Below, piece after piece: positions 8,029-16,228 of a stretch of DNA of 44,342 nt. The position numbers and the translations under genes were made by a program. Each line of letters starts with the position of its first letter. Position 1 is the stretch's first letter. Below the pieces are notes generated by a model. That model was not told where the DNA came from, made no database searches, and saw only the letters and a list, made by a program, of their open reading frames with translations. Origin of the DNA: an uncultured Clostridia bacterium (GTDB taxonomy: Bacteria > Bacillota > Clostridia > Christensenellales > Borkfalkiaceae); contig CANQWX010000016.1 of NCBI GenBank assembly GCA_947627665.1, positions 1 through 44,342 of the forward strand, written 5' to 3'.

Positions 8029-8748
8029 ATGAAAAATATTGCGATCGTGGAGGACGAGGACGCCGCCGCCGAAGTGCTTGCGGGGCACATCGCGCAATAT
8101 GCGGCACGCAACGGGCAGGAATTCAGCGTCTGCCGTTTTCATGACGCGGTGGAGCTGTTGGCCGATTACAAACCGCTCTATTCCGTGATCTTCATGGACA
8201 TCCAGATGCCCCACCGTGACGGCATGAGCGCCGCGGTCGATCTGCGGGCGCTCGACAAGACGGTATCCATCGTGTTCATCACCAATCTGATGCAGTATGC
8301 GCAGAAAGGGTACGAGGTGGATGCCGTTGCCTATCTTGTCAAGCCCGTCGGTTACTTCGATTTTGCGCTCAAATTCCGCAAGGCGCTCGACGTCTACGTC
8401 ATGAATGCCGACCGCGCGATCACAGTGAACACCGCGGGCGGGCTTTGCCGCATCTCCACGGACAGGCTCATGTATGTGGAGATCGTGCGCCACCGCCTCT
8501 ATTATCACCTCGTGGACGACGTCATCGAGATCACGGGCGTGCTCTACAAGGTAGAGGACGAACTCAGGCACTTCGGATTTTTGCGCTGCAACCAATGCTA
8601 TCTCGTCAATCCCAAGTTCGTCGTCAGCGTCAAGGGGCTTAGCTTGAAAGTCGGCAACGAAACGCTCATGATCAGCCGTCCCCGCCGCAACGCCTTTCTT
8701 GCCGAACTTGCGGGCTGGTACGCGGGCGCGGAGGGGAAACATGATTGA
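8029..8748 (+). CDS. LytTR-family response regulator (AgrA-like), TCS 1
   Basis: A 239-residue response regulator. The receiver domain shows the acidic pair VEDED near the N-terminus, phospho-acceptor Asp57 in VIFMDIQMP, Thr in FITNL, and the conserved Lys-Pro in YLVKPV. The C-terminal half is a LytTR DNA-binding domain (about 130-230): the RLMYVEIVRHRLYYH strand and FLRCNQCYLVNPKFV are characteristic. LytTR regulators usually bind pairs of short direct repeats and activate promoters with weak -35 boxes. The ATG at 8029 is chosen because it begins the receiver; a longer frame runs into the terminator. The gene overlaps the following sensor kinase by 8 bases. It likely controls nearby GH3, GT2 or GH16 genes, but targets are inferred. 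Confidence 0.93.
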   Translation: MKNIAIVEDEDAAAEVLAGHIAQYAARNGQEFSVCRFHDAVELLADYKPLYSVIFMDIQMPHRDGMSAAVDLRALDKTVSIVFITNLMQYAQKGYEVDAVAYLVKPVGYFDFALKFRKALDVYVMNADRAITVNTAGGLCRISTDRLMYVEIVRHRLYYHLVDDVIEITGVLYKVEDELRHFGFLRCNQCYLVNPKFVVSVKGLSLKVGNETLMISRPRRNAFLAELAGWYAGAEGKHD

Positions 8749-10123
8749 GGTCTTTCGCCTTTACGGCATCGTAATCGCGGAATTCCTCTTTGAACTTCTC
8801 GTTTTCTGCGCGCTGTTCTTCCGCACGGCGGCGCGGCCGCGCGGTTTTTGGTGGAAGTGCGCGCTCTCCGTTTTGCTTCTGTTTGCGCTCGGCATTCCCG
8901 TGGCTTGGTTCTATTCGCTGTTCGGCGAAACGGTCTGGGGACGCATCCTCGTCTATCTCTTTCTCTTTCTTGCCGTCATCCTCTTCGCGTTCTGGAGCTT
9001 CGGCGAGCCGTTTTTTGCGGCGCTCTTCCGCTGTACGCTCGCCTATGCCGCCCAAAATCTCGTGTACAAGCTCTTTCTCATCTTTTGGACGGGCGGGGAG
9101 GCGTTCCGCATTTTTGACGGCTGGGGGGAGAATTTCGACCTCTGGTACCGCCTCGTCTATTATGCCTTCTTTGCTCTTTGCACGGTCGCCGTGTACTTCG
9201 GCTTTGTCCGCGGCATGGAGAAACGGATGCAGTCCTGCCGCTTCGATTACGGGATGCTCGCCATCACCGTATTCGTGCTCGGCGTCACCGTGCTCCTCTG
9301 CTCCTTCGAGGACGTCTGCTTTTCCCGCCTCTGCGTGGAGAGGGAGAACCGTTTCGGCGAGCCTGTCTACGTCGTTCTGCGGCAGACGGGGAATGTCTTT
9401 TCCGCGGTGTGCTGCGTCATCGTCTTTCTGTTGGCAGCCAAGACGGTCGTCGCCCGCGAGCTTTCGCGGGAGGTGGAATATTTGCGCTATGCCATCCGCC
9501 AGAGCGAGCTGCAATACCGCATTTCCAAGGACACCATCGACCTCATCAACGTCAAATGCCACGACATCCGCTACAAGCTCGGCATGATCGCCGCACAGGG
9601 CGGGCACGGGCTTGAGGACCTCAAAAAGAACATCTCCATCTACGATTCCCGCATCGAAACGGGCAGCCCGCTGCTCAACGTGCTGTTCACCGAAAAGAGC
9701 CTCTTCTGCGAACAGAACAGCATCAATATCTCCTGCATGATCGACGGTGCAAAGCTCTCCTTTATCGAGGAAGGGGATCTCTATTGCCTCTTCGGGAACT
9801 TGCTCGACAACGCGCTCGAGGCGGTGAAGGACATCGCCGAACCCGAGCGGCGGGTCATCGACCTCGTCGTCAAGGCAAAGGACGGCCTTCTTCTCGTACA
9901 GGAGGAGAACTACTTCGACGGCACCCTCGAATTCGAGGACGGGCTTCCGCTCACGACGAAAGGGGACCGCGGCTACCACGGCTTCGGCATGCGCAGCCTG
10001 CGGCTCCTTGCGCGCAAGTACGGGGGCGAGCTTTCCGCTTTTGTCAAGGGGGATGTCTTTCATCTGAATATCATCTTTTCCGTGGGGGAGGAGAGCGCCT
10101 CCGTCCCTGCGGAAAACGCATAA
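8741..10123 (+). CDS. GHKL sensor histidine kinase (AgrC-like), TCS 1
   Basis: A 460-residue membrane sensor. The first about 240 residues hold roughly six or seven hydrophobic segments, typical of peptide-sensing AgrC/ComD-type kinases. A helical dimerisation segment follows, with the phospho-acceptor His274 in VKCHDIRYKL, then a GHKL ATPase domain: N-box NLLDNALEAV and a C-terminal G-box region GYHGFGMRSL. The partner is the regulator whose 3' end it overlaps by 8 bases. In known relatives the signal is an autoinducing peptide, but no AgrB-like processing protease or AgrD-like pro-peptide gene is visible here, so the signal could be something else, such as a glycan or cell-envelope cue. Start ATG 8741 has GAGGGG upstream. 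Confidence 0.92.
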   Translation: MIEVFRLYGIVIAEFLFELLVFCALFFRTAARPRGFWWKCALSVLLLFALGIPVAWFYSLFGETVWGRILVYLFLFLAVILFAFWSFGEPFFAALFRCTLAYAAQNLVYKLFLIFWTGGEAFRIFDGWGENFDLWYRLVYYAFFALCTVAVYFGFVRGMEKRMQSCRFDYGMLAITVFVLGVTVLLCSFEDVCFSRLCVERENRFGEPVYVVLRQTGNVFSAVCCVIVFLLAAKTVVARELSREVEYLRYAIRQSELQYRISKDTIDLINVKCHDIRYKLGMIAAQGGHGLEDLKKNISIYDSRIETGSPLLNVLFTEKSLFCEQNSINISCMIDGAKLSFIEEGDLYCLFGNLLDNALEAVKDIAEPERRVIDLVVKAKDGLLLVQEENYFDGTLEFEDGLPLTTKGDRGYHGFGMRSLRLLARKYGGELSAFVKGDVFHLNIIFSVGEESASVPAENA

Positions 10124-10125
10124 AG

Positions 10126-10154
10126 AACGCTTCGCGCCGCTTGGGCGGAGCGTT
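10126..10154 (+). other. Weak hairpin between sensor kinase and GT2
   Basis: AACGCT (10126-10131) can pair with AGCGTT (10149-10154), with an inner CCGC/GCGG stem. Only a short TTT follows, so read-through into the GT2 gene 48 bases downstream of the kinase is likely. It may reduce or tune downstream expression. Confidence 0.35.
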
Positions 10155-10171
10155 TGCAAAGGAAGAACAAC

Positions 10172-11455
10172 ATGGGTTATCTTGAGATCGTCGGCATCGT
10201 ATTCGGTGCCATTTGGTTTGTATTGCTGGGAATGATGTTCCATTATGCGGTGTTTTCCCTCATCGGGATCTTCGCAAAGAAGCGCTTTCCCGCGCGCGAG
10301 GAAAAGCTGCGCTACGGCATCATCATCGGCGCGCGCAACGAGGAGACCGTCATCGGTCCGCTGCTCGAAAGCATCGCGGAGAACGGCTATCCGCAGGAAA
10401 AATTGCAGGTGTTCGTGGCGGCGCACAACTGCACCGACCGCACCGCGGAGGTCGCCCGCGCGCACGGCGCCACCGTCTATGAGTACGATAACGACAACGA
10501 GCGCGTGGTCGGCTTTGCCTACCGCTATCTGTTCCGCTGCATCGAACGGGACTTCGGAACGGACTCCTTCGACGGCTTTTTCGTCATCAATGCCGACAAT
10601 CTTTTGCAGCGCGGCTATCTGTCGCGCATGAACGACGCCTTTCTCTATTACGGCAAGCAATACGCGGTGACTTCCTACCGAAATTCGAGCAACTTCGGCG
10701 ACAATTCCATCTCCTGCCTTTACGGGCTGTTTTTCCTCGCCGCCTGCCGCTTCGAAGCGCGCGGCAGAAGCGTCTGCGGCTGTTCCACCCGCGTGTCGGG
10801 CACGGGGTACGTCATGCCGTCAAGCTATGTGAAGGAGGGCTGGGAGTATGTCACCCTCACCGAGGACTGGGAATTCACCGCCGACCGCATCGCGCAGGGG
10901 AACAAGATCATGTACTGCGACGACGCGGAGTTCTTCGACGAGCAGCCCGTCACCGTGTCCGTCATGATGCGGCAGCGTCTGCGCTGGGCGCGCGGGCATA
11001 CCATCGTCTTTTTCACCCGTCTGAAAAAGCTCGTCAAGGGCATCTTCACCCCAAGGAAGAGGGGAGGGAAGGACAACAAGTTCTCCCAATACGACATCGC
11101 CGTTTCCATTCTGCCCTCGGGGGCGATCGGCGTGGGGCTGTGGCTCATGCAGCTGATCTGCCTCGCCTTTGCGCCGCTCTGCGGTTACGACCCCGCCCGC
11201 GTGTGGGCGCTCTACGGCGTCGTTTCCGCCTGCGCGTTCGCCTTTTCCTATCTCATCACGCTGCTTACGGGCGCGCTGCTCATGATCCTCGAGCGGAAGC
11301 GCATTCCCAAGCTCGGATTTTTCCGTCGCTTGGCCGTGCTCCTGCTCTGGCCCTTCTTCCTCCTTCTCAACGTCATTTTGGACGTCGCGTCGCTGTTTGT
11401 GAAGAACCTGAAGTGGAAGCCCATTCCCCACCGCGGCAGACGCAAGGAGAAGTGA
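10172..11455 (+). CDS. Processive family 2 glycosyltransferase
   Basis: A 427-residue membrane glycosyltransferase. One N-terminal membrane helix (about 5-30), a cytoplasmic GT-A domain, and three or four C-terminal helices give the layout of polysaccharide synthases such as hyaluronan, poly-N-acetylglucosamine or cellulose synthase relatives. Motifs: IIGARNEE for nucleotide-sugar binding, VINADN for the metal-binding DxD-like site, LTEDWEF for the catalytic ED, and QRLRWARGH, the QxxRW signature of processive GT2 enzymes, near residue 268. ATG 10172 has GGAAG upstream; the frame is open a few codons further. Product polymer is unknown. Placed right after a sensor/regulator pair and before a beta-glucanase, it may make the same class of beta-glycan that the locus can cut, or an exopolysaccharide (inference). 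Confidence 0.88.
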   Translation: MGYLEIVGIVFGAIWFVLLGMMFHYAVFSLIGIFAKKRFPAREEKLRYGIIIGARNEETVIGPLLESIAENGYPQEKLQVFVAAHNCTDRTAEVARAHGATVYEYDNDNERVVGFAYRYLFRCIERDFGTDSFDGFFVINADNLLQRGYLSRMNDAFLYYGKQYAVTSYRNSSNFGDNSISCLYGLFFLAACRFEARGRSVCGCSTRVSGTGYVMPSSYVKEGWEYVTLTEDWEFTADRIAQGNKIMYCDDAEFFDEQPVTVSVMMRQRLRWARGHTIVFFTRLKKLVKGIFTPRKRGGKDNKFSQYDIAVSILPSGAIGVGLWLMQLICLAFAPLCGYDPARVWALYGVVSACAFAFSYLITLLTGALLMILERKRIPKLGFFRRLAVLLLWPFFLLLNVILDVASLFVKNLKWKPIPHRGRRKEK

Positions 11456-11500
11456 ACAGCTCCTCCGCATGCAATCGGCGTAAAAATCGGACAATTTGGG

Positions 11501-11538
11501 AAATATCCCTTGACGGGGATATTTTTTCCTATTAAAAT
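11501..11538 (+). promoter_or_regulatory. GH16 promoter with a palindrome centred on the -35 box
   Basis: TTGACG (11510-11515) and TAAAAT (11533-11538) are 17 bp apart. The -35 hexamer is exactly the loop of a perfect 9-bp inverted repeat, AAATATCCC (11501-11509) and GGGATATTT (11516-11524), with a run of T after it. This could be an operator for a dimeric repressor, or a terminator for the GT2 transcript that overlaps the promoter, or both. Confidence 0.65.
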
Positions 11539-11595
11539 AGGGAATACATCGGCGGGGGCGCGCGACGCTTTCCGCAAAAGATCAGGAGGAAGATC

Positions 11596-13524
11596 ATGAA
11601 AGCAAAAAAACTTTTGGCGATGACGGCGATCGTGGCTTTGGGTGCCGCTTTTGCCGCAGGCTGCGCTCCCGCGCTCACGGACGCGGCCCTGACGGGCAGC
11701 ACCGTTGCCGACTTCGGGAACGGCCAACCCGACGAAAAGGTGCTGTTCGCGTCGGACGGCTGGTCCAACGGCAGCGTCTTCAACACGGTGTGGACGTCGG
11801 GCAACCTCACCTATTCGGACGGGGCGATGCACCTCGGCATCAAAGAGGAGGCAAAGACGGTCTATCTGGACGGCAAGGAAACGCCTTTCCGCTACACCTC
11901 GGGCGAAGCGCGCACGACCTACTATTACGGCTACGGCGACTATGAAGTCCGCATGAAGCCCTCCGCCACCGTGGGCACCGCAAGCACCTTCTTTGTCTGC
12001 ACGGGGCCTTACGACAAGACCCCCGAGGGCGTGGAAAATCCTTGGGACGAGATCGACATCGAGTTCCTCGGCAAGAGCACCAACAAGGTGCAGTTCAACT
12101 ATTTCGCAAACGGCACGGGCGGACATGAGCACATGTTTGACCTCGGCTTCGACGCGAGCAAAGAATTCCACAATTACGGCTTCCGCTGGGCGGAGGACTA
12201 CATCACATGGTTCGTGGACGGCAAGCCCGTTTACCGCGTCGACAAAAAGACGGGGGAGGATTTCCCCAAGACGGCGGGCAGGATGCTCATGAACTATTGG
12301 TGCGGCACGGAGGACGCCGAGGGCTGGATGGGCAAATTCGCAGGCCCCGACGGCAAGACCGCCGACTACGCGTGGGTCAAGACCTCCGCGGCAAAGGTAA
12401 ACCCGCCCATGGGCGATCCCTATCCCGACAAGCCCGATACGCCTCCCACGCCTTCCGAAGGGGGAGAGCTTGACTGGAGCAAGACCGAGGCGCTCGAACT
12501 CGGCTTTGCGGACAGCGATCCTTTCACTGTTGTCCTCTCCGAAGACAAATTGTCCGCAGATGTCACTTACACAGCGGCGAAGGGTGCTTCCTATACGAAC
12601 ATCGAGATGCCTGCTCCCGCCGCAGCGGCAGATGCCGATCTTGCCCACTTCAAGATCAAAAACAATGGCGAGGCGGAGGTATATCTGCGTATCAGCCTTG
12701 TCAACAACGAAAAGGACGCGGAGAATGCGGCGAGCGGCTACACGAAGAACTCGGATGTCAACGTTTCCGCAACAATGGACGGCACGGCCGTGGATACCAA
12801 TCTCGTAAACGGCGGTTCTTACTTCACGATCCCCGTGGGGGCGGAAGTGGAATGCGTGATCAAGTTTGAGGGCGTTGTCGACAGGATCCAGCTCATGCCC
12901 GACACCTCGAAGTGGGACGATACGGCAACGCATGCGGGCAACCTTCACGTTTCCGAACTCAAATTCGGCGTTACGGGGACGCAGGGCGGCGAAACGCCCG
13001 ATCCCGTTGTTCCCGAGGGAGAGCCTGTGGCGCTCACCTTCAACGTGGAGGAGAACGCGGGCTACACCATGACGGCGGGCGCGGACAACAAGTCGTGGAC
13101 GCTTGCCTATGCGGGCAAGGGCAATACCTATAAACCCGTCACGGCAGATTGTGCGGCGCTTGCGGCAGGCAAGAACACCTTCACGATCACGATCAAGAAC
13201 AACAAGGATACCGCCGTCACCGTGCGCGTGGACGTACAGGGCACGACTTCCGTTCCCACGGGAGAGGGCAGCAATACAGACTGCACCAACCGATCGGCGA
13301 CCTGCACGGGCGGCACGGAGCTGTATACCGACCTGCAATGGGGCGGCACAAAGGTGACGCTCGCCGCGGGCGAAGAGGTGACGCTTGTCATCACTTACGA
13401 CGAAACCAAGGAGCAGGGCGCGGTCAGGAACATCCTCGTCTTTGTGGATTCCATGGGCGGGGACGAGAACGATCACGACGCCAACGTGACCGTCAGCGGC
13501 TTCCTGTTTACCAAGCAGGATTGA
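11596..13524 (+). CDS. GH16 lichenase-like lipoprotein with two C-terminal accessory modules
   Basis: A 642-residue secreted lipoprotein. The signal peptide ends in a lipobox (FAAGC, Cys at about 22). The GH16 domain (about 45-260) closely resembles bacterial beta-1,3-1,4-glucanases (lichenases): NGSVFNTVW, TSGEARTTYYYGYGDYEVRMKP, and the catalytic EIDIE with nucleophile Glu152, Asp154 and acid/base Glu156, then FLGKSTNKVQFNYFANG and the HNYGFRWAEDYITWFVDG strand. A Pro/Asp/Thr linker leads to two related beta-rich modules (about 295-460 and 475-642) of about 165 residues that look like carbohydrate-binding modules, family unknown. It would cut mixed-linkage beta-glucan at the cell surface, giving oligosaccharides for the GH3 enzymes. 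AGGAGG precedes the ATG; own promoter and terminator suggest a single-gene unit. Confidence 0.92.
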   Translation: MKAKKLLAMTAIVALGAAFAAGCAPALTDAALTGSTVADFGNGQPDEKVLFASDGWSNGSVFNTVWTSGNLTYSDGAMHLGIKEEAKTVYLDGKETPFRYTSGEARTTYYYGYGDYEVRMKPSATVGTASTFFVCTGPYDKTPEGVENPWDEIDIEFLGKSTNKVQFNYFANGTGGHEHMFDLGFDASKEFHNYGFRWAEDYITWFVDGKPVYRVDKKTGEDFPKTAGRMLMNYWCGTEDAEGWMGKFAGPDGKTADYAWVKTSAAKVNPPMGDPYPDKPDTPPTPSEGGELDWSKTEALELGFADSDPFTVVLSEDKLSADVTYTAAKGASYTNIEMPAPAAAADADLAHFKIKNNGEAEVYLRISLVNNEKDAENAASGYTKNSDVNVSATMDGTAVDTNLVNGGSYFTIPVGAEVECVIKFEGVVDRIQLMPDTSKWDDTATHAGNLHVSELKFGVTGTQGGETPDPVVPEGEPVALTFNVEENAGYTMTAGADNKSWTLAYAGKGNTYKPVTADCAALAAGKNTFTITIKNNKDTAVTVRVDVQGTTSVPTGEGSNTDCTNRSATCTGGTELYTDLQWGGTKVTLAAGEEVTLVITYDETKEQGAVRNILVFVDSMGGDENDHDANVTVSGFLFTKQD

Positions 13525-13543
13525 CGGAGAACAACAAAAAAGG

Positions 13544-13573
13544 GCGGCTCTCTTGCGGGGGAGCCGCTTTTTT
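13544..13573 (+). terminator. Terminator after the GH16 gene
   Basis: GCGGCTC (13544-13550) pairs with GAGCCGC (13561-13567), followed by TTTTTT (13568-13573). An A-run before the stem could let it work weakly in both directions. Confidence 0.88.
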
Positions 13574-13626
13574 CTTTGCCAAAGCCCTCTTTGCCTGCCG
13601 TCCCGCCCGTTTTTGCGGCGGAAAAC

Positions 13627-13655
13627 TTGACAGGCGCGCCCTTTCATGATAAAAT
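13627..13655 (+). promoter_or_regulatory. Sigma-A promoter of manA
   Basis: TTGACA (13627-13632), 17-bp spacer and TAAAAT (13650-13655), about 50 bp before the manA ATG. Confidence 0.85.
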
Positions 13656-13703
13656 ATCCGTACACGCGCGCGTCGCACGCGGGCGCACGGAAGAGGCAGA
13701 TAA

Positions 13704-14612
13704 ATGCTGGTAAAACTCGAGCCTGCCCTCAAAAGTTATCTTTGGGGCGGCACAAAACTCATCTCCCGCTGGAACAAGAGGGGCGGCGGGGAAACGCTCT
13801 CCGAGGCGTGGGAGCTATCCTTCCATGCGGAGGGCCTTTCGCGCGTCCGCGGGGGGCAGTGGGACGGCGCGCTTCTCCGCGACGTTGTGCCGCGCTCCCT
13901 CTGGGGGGAAAATTGCAGCGGCTTTCCCTTCTTTCCCGTCCTCACCAAGCTCATTGACGCGGCACAGCCGCTTTCGGTGCAGGTCCATCCCTCGGACGAA
14001 TACGCCCTCGCGCACGAGGGGCAGTACGGCAAGACCGAACTATGGCACATTCTCGAGGCGGAGGAGGGCGCCTTTCTCTATCTCGGACTGCGGCGGGATA
14101 CCTCTCCCGCGCAATTCGGAGAAGCGCTCGCAGAGGAGCGGGTGTGCGAACTGTTGAACCGCGTGCCCGTGCGGGCGGGGGACACCTTCTTTATTCCCCC
14201 GGGCACGCTCCACGCCATCGGCGCGGGCGTCACGCTGTTCGAGGTCCAGCAAAACAGCTCTCTCACCTACCGCGTGTACGACTACGGCCGCAGGGACGCC
14301 GCAGGCAATTTGCGCGAGCTTCATACGGAAAAGGCGATACGGGTCATCAATTGGAAGGGCATGCAGCCCTGCAACCGCCGCGGCGGGGACCTTCTCGGCG
14401 AATGTCCCTACTTCACCGCGGTAACTTGCGGCGGCGGGGCGCGGCTCGGCGCCGCAAACAGCTTTGCCTCGGCGACCGTCATCCGCGGCAGCGGACAGAT
14501 CGGCGGGCTTGCCGTCGGGAAAGGGGACACCGTGTTCCTCTCCGCGGGCGAGTATGCCGACCTCTGCGGCGATCTCTCCTGCGTCGCCGTCGCCGTCGGC
14601 TCTCCTATCTGA
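13704..14612 (+). CDS. manA: Mannose-6-phosphate isomerase (class I)
   Basis: This zinc enzyme interconverts mannose 6-phosphate and fructose 6-phosphate in the cytoplasm, feeding mannose into glycolysis or supplying GDP-mannose synthesis. The 302-residue length fits the short Bacillus-type class I enzyme. Visible signatures are KSYLWGGTKL, EAWELS, the zinc-binding PLSVQVHPSDEYA, GKTELWHILEAEEGA, the FFIPPGTLHAIGAG loop with another metal His, and EVQQNSSLTYRVYDYGR near the active site. It has its own promoter and terminator and so is a separate unit. In this setting it may handle mannose released from mannan or glucomannan, which hints that the substrate range of the locus goes beyond pure glucan (inference). 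Confidence 0.93.
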   Translation: MLVKLEPALKSYLWGGTKLISRWNKRGGGETLSEAWELSFHAEGLSRVRGGQWDGALLRDVVPRSLWGENCSGFPFFPVLTKLIDAAQPLSVQVHPSDEYALAHEGQYGKTELWHILEAEEGAFLYLGLRRDTSPAQFGEALAEERVCELLNRVPVRAGDTFFIPPGTLHAIGAGVTLFEVQQNSSLTYRVYDYGRRDAAGNLRELHTEKAIRVINWKGMQPCNRRGGDLLGECPYFTAVTCGGGARLGAANSFASATVIRGSGQIGGLAVGKGDTVFLSAGEYADLCGDLSCVAVAVGSPI

Positions 14613-14635
14613 TCCCCGCAGGGAACGCTTTATCT

Positions 14636-14661
14636 GCCGCCTGTTTTACGGCGGCTTTTTT
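14636..14661 (+). terminator. Terminator after manA
   Basis: GCCGCC (14636-14641) and GGCGGC (14650-14655) form a stem with an 8-base loop, followed by TTTTTT (14656-14661). Confidence 0.88.
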
Positions 14662-14761
14662 CATATAAGATCCTTCGCACCCGCCGCTTTGCTTCCCCTT
14701 TTGGGATAAAAATGACAAAATTTATCAAAAAATGAAAAGTTTGCTCTTTTCCGAAATGGGA

Positions 14762-14790
14762 TTGACTTCGCGGAAGAGTTATGATATGCT
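14762..14790 (+). promoter_or_regulatory. Sigma-A promoter of two-component system 2
   Basis: TTGACT (14762-14767), 17-bp spacer, TATGCT (14785-14790). An A/T-rich stretch with a short inverted repeat GATAAA/TTTATC (14706-14730 area) lies upstream and could bind a regulator. Confidence 0.75.
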
Positions 14791-14833
14791 CAAGATATAA
14801 ATTATTTTGCAACATCGGGAAGGTGAGAGGGCA

Positions 14834-16228
14834 GTGTTCAACTTTTCCTCGCCGCTGTTTTGGTTCAAATTCGTCTTTTTGGCGGAGATCGTCACGGCAG
14901 AGGCGTTGATCATTTACAGAATGAAGCGGAAAAGCAAATTTTGGCTGCGCGCCGCGGGCGCCGCGGCTGCGCTTTTCGCGTTTACGTTCGCCTTGCCGAT
15001 CCCTTTTTACAATGCGATTTACGCTTCCCTGCTCTTTATGATGATCTTCGGCGCCACGCTGTGCGCGTTGAAGTTCTGTTTCCGCGAGCCGTGGGGGAGC
15101 ATCATCTATTGCGGATTTTTCTCCTACAACCAACAGCATATCTCCTTCCAGCTGTACAGCCTGCTCTGCATACCGTTCGGCATCGACGCGACGAACAACA
15201 TCTACGGCGGGGTGATGGGGGATTCGGGCGGCGGCTTGCAGGTCCTCGTCTTTATCGTGCCGCACGTCATCGTCTATTTGAGCTGTTGGGCGCTCCTGGC
15301 GTACCGCGCGTACCGCCGCAACAGCGGGGAATTTGTCCTGAAAAATTACAAGGTGATGCTGTTTGCGATCGCGATCGTCTTTGTCAACGTGGTGCTCAAC
15401 GCCTTTGTGGTGTACGATCTTCCCGTGGATACGCCCAGCGTGGTGCACTTCATCATCGTCTTTTACAATGTATTCGGCTGTATTCTGGCGCTTATCATGC
15501 TGATCTCGGTCGTCGGGCAGGAGGAGCTTGCCTCGGAGCTGGAGATCGTGGAAAATCTCTGGCACAAGAACGAGCAGATCTACGAACTGAGCAAGGAAAA
15601 CGTGGACTTCATCAACAGGAAGTGTCACGACCTGCGCCACCGCCTGCGGAGCGTGCGCGGCAGGGAATTCGTGGACGAGGGGGAATTGGAGGAGATCGAG
15701 CAGGCGATCGACATCTATGACGGCGTGCTCCAGACAGGGAACAAGGTACTCGACGTCATCATTTCGGAGGAGAGCATCTACTGCAACAACCGCGGCATCA
15801 AACTGCTCTGCAACATCGACGGCGCGCAGCTCTCCTTTATCGGCCAGACCGACCTGTATTCCCTCTTCCAGAACGGGATCCACAATGCGATCGACGCCGT
15901 TCTGAAGATCGGCGATCCCGACCGCCGCATCATCCGCATCAATGTCAAACGTATCGAAAAAATGATCTCCGTCCACATCGAGAACTACGTCGCGGAGGAG
16001 GAAAAGATCGAGTTCGTGAACGGGCTGCCCGTCAGCCGCAGGGACAAAAACTATCACGGCTACGGCATGCGCAGCATGCAGATCTCGGTGGAAAAATATG
16101 GCGGATGGCTGTGCGCCGATCTGAGCGAGGGGATCTTCTCCCTCGATATCATGATCCCCGTTCCGTCGGGCGCGCAGGAGGCGGAGCAGGTTGCCGCCCT
16201 CCCCGCAGAGGAGAAAGTAACATGTTGA
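14834..16228 (+). CDS. GHKL sensor histidine kinase (AgrC-like), TCS 2
   Basis: A 464-residue sensor kinase starting at GTG 14834; AAGGTG (14820-14825) gives good spacing, while the in-frame TTG upstream at 14807 has no better site. The N-terminal half has about six hydrophobic segments, followed by a helical segment with the phospho-acceptor His265 in NRKCHDLRHRL and a GHKL ATPase domain with LFQNGIHNAIDAV (N-box, with QNGIHNA in place of the usual NLLDNA) and NYHGYGMRSMQ (G-box). It overlaps the downstream regulator by 7 bases. Unlike the other two systems here, the kinase gene comes first. It lies directly upstream of the operon that starts with GH3-2, so it is the likely sensor for that operon (inference). 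Signal unknown. Confidence 0.92.
   Translation: MFNFSSPLFWFKFVFLAEIVTAEALIIYRMKRKSKFWLRAAGAAAALFAFTFALPIPFYNAIYASLLFMMIFGATLCALKFCFREPWGSIIYCGFFSYNQQHISFQLYSLLCIPFGIDATNNIYGGVMGDSGGGLQVLVFIVPHVIVYLSCWALLAYRAYRRNSGEFVLKNYKVMLFAIAIVFVNVVLNAFVVYDLPVDTPSVVHFIIVFYNVFGCILALIMLISVVGQEELASELEIVENLWHKNEQIYELSKENVDFINRKCHDLRHRLRSVRGREFVDEGELEEIEQAIDIYDGVLQTGNKVLDVIISEESIYCNNRGIKLLCNIDGAQLSFIGQTDLYSLFQNGIHNAIDAVLKIGDPDRRIIRINVKRIEKMISVHIENYVAEEEKIEFVNGLPVSRRDKNYHGYGMRSMQISVEKYGGWLCADLSEGIFSLDIMIPVPSGAQEAEQVAALPAEEKVTC

Noticed and set aside
8672..10660. 662-codon minus-strand frame across the TCS 1 kinase and GT2
   Set aside because: It spans two well-supported forward genes and their junction, has no domain, and is explained by codon bias.
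11248..13665. 805-codon minus-strand frame across GH16
   Set aside because: Antisense of a clear GH16 gene, running through its promoter and terminator as well; composition shadow.
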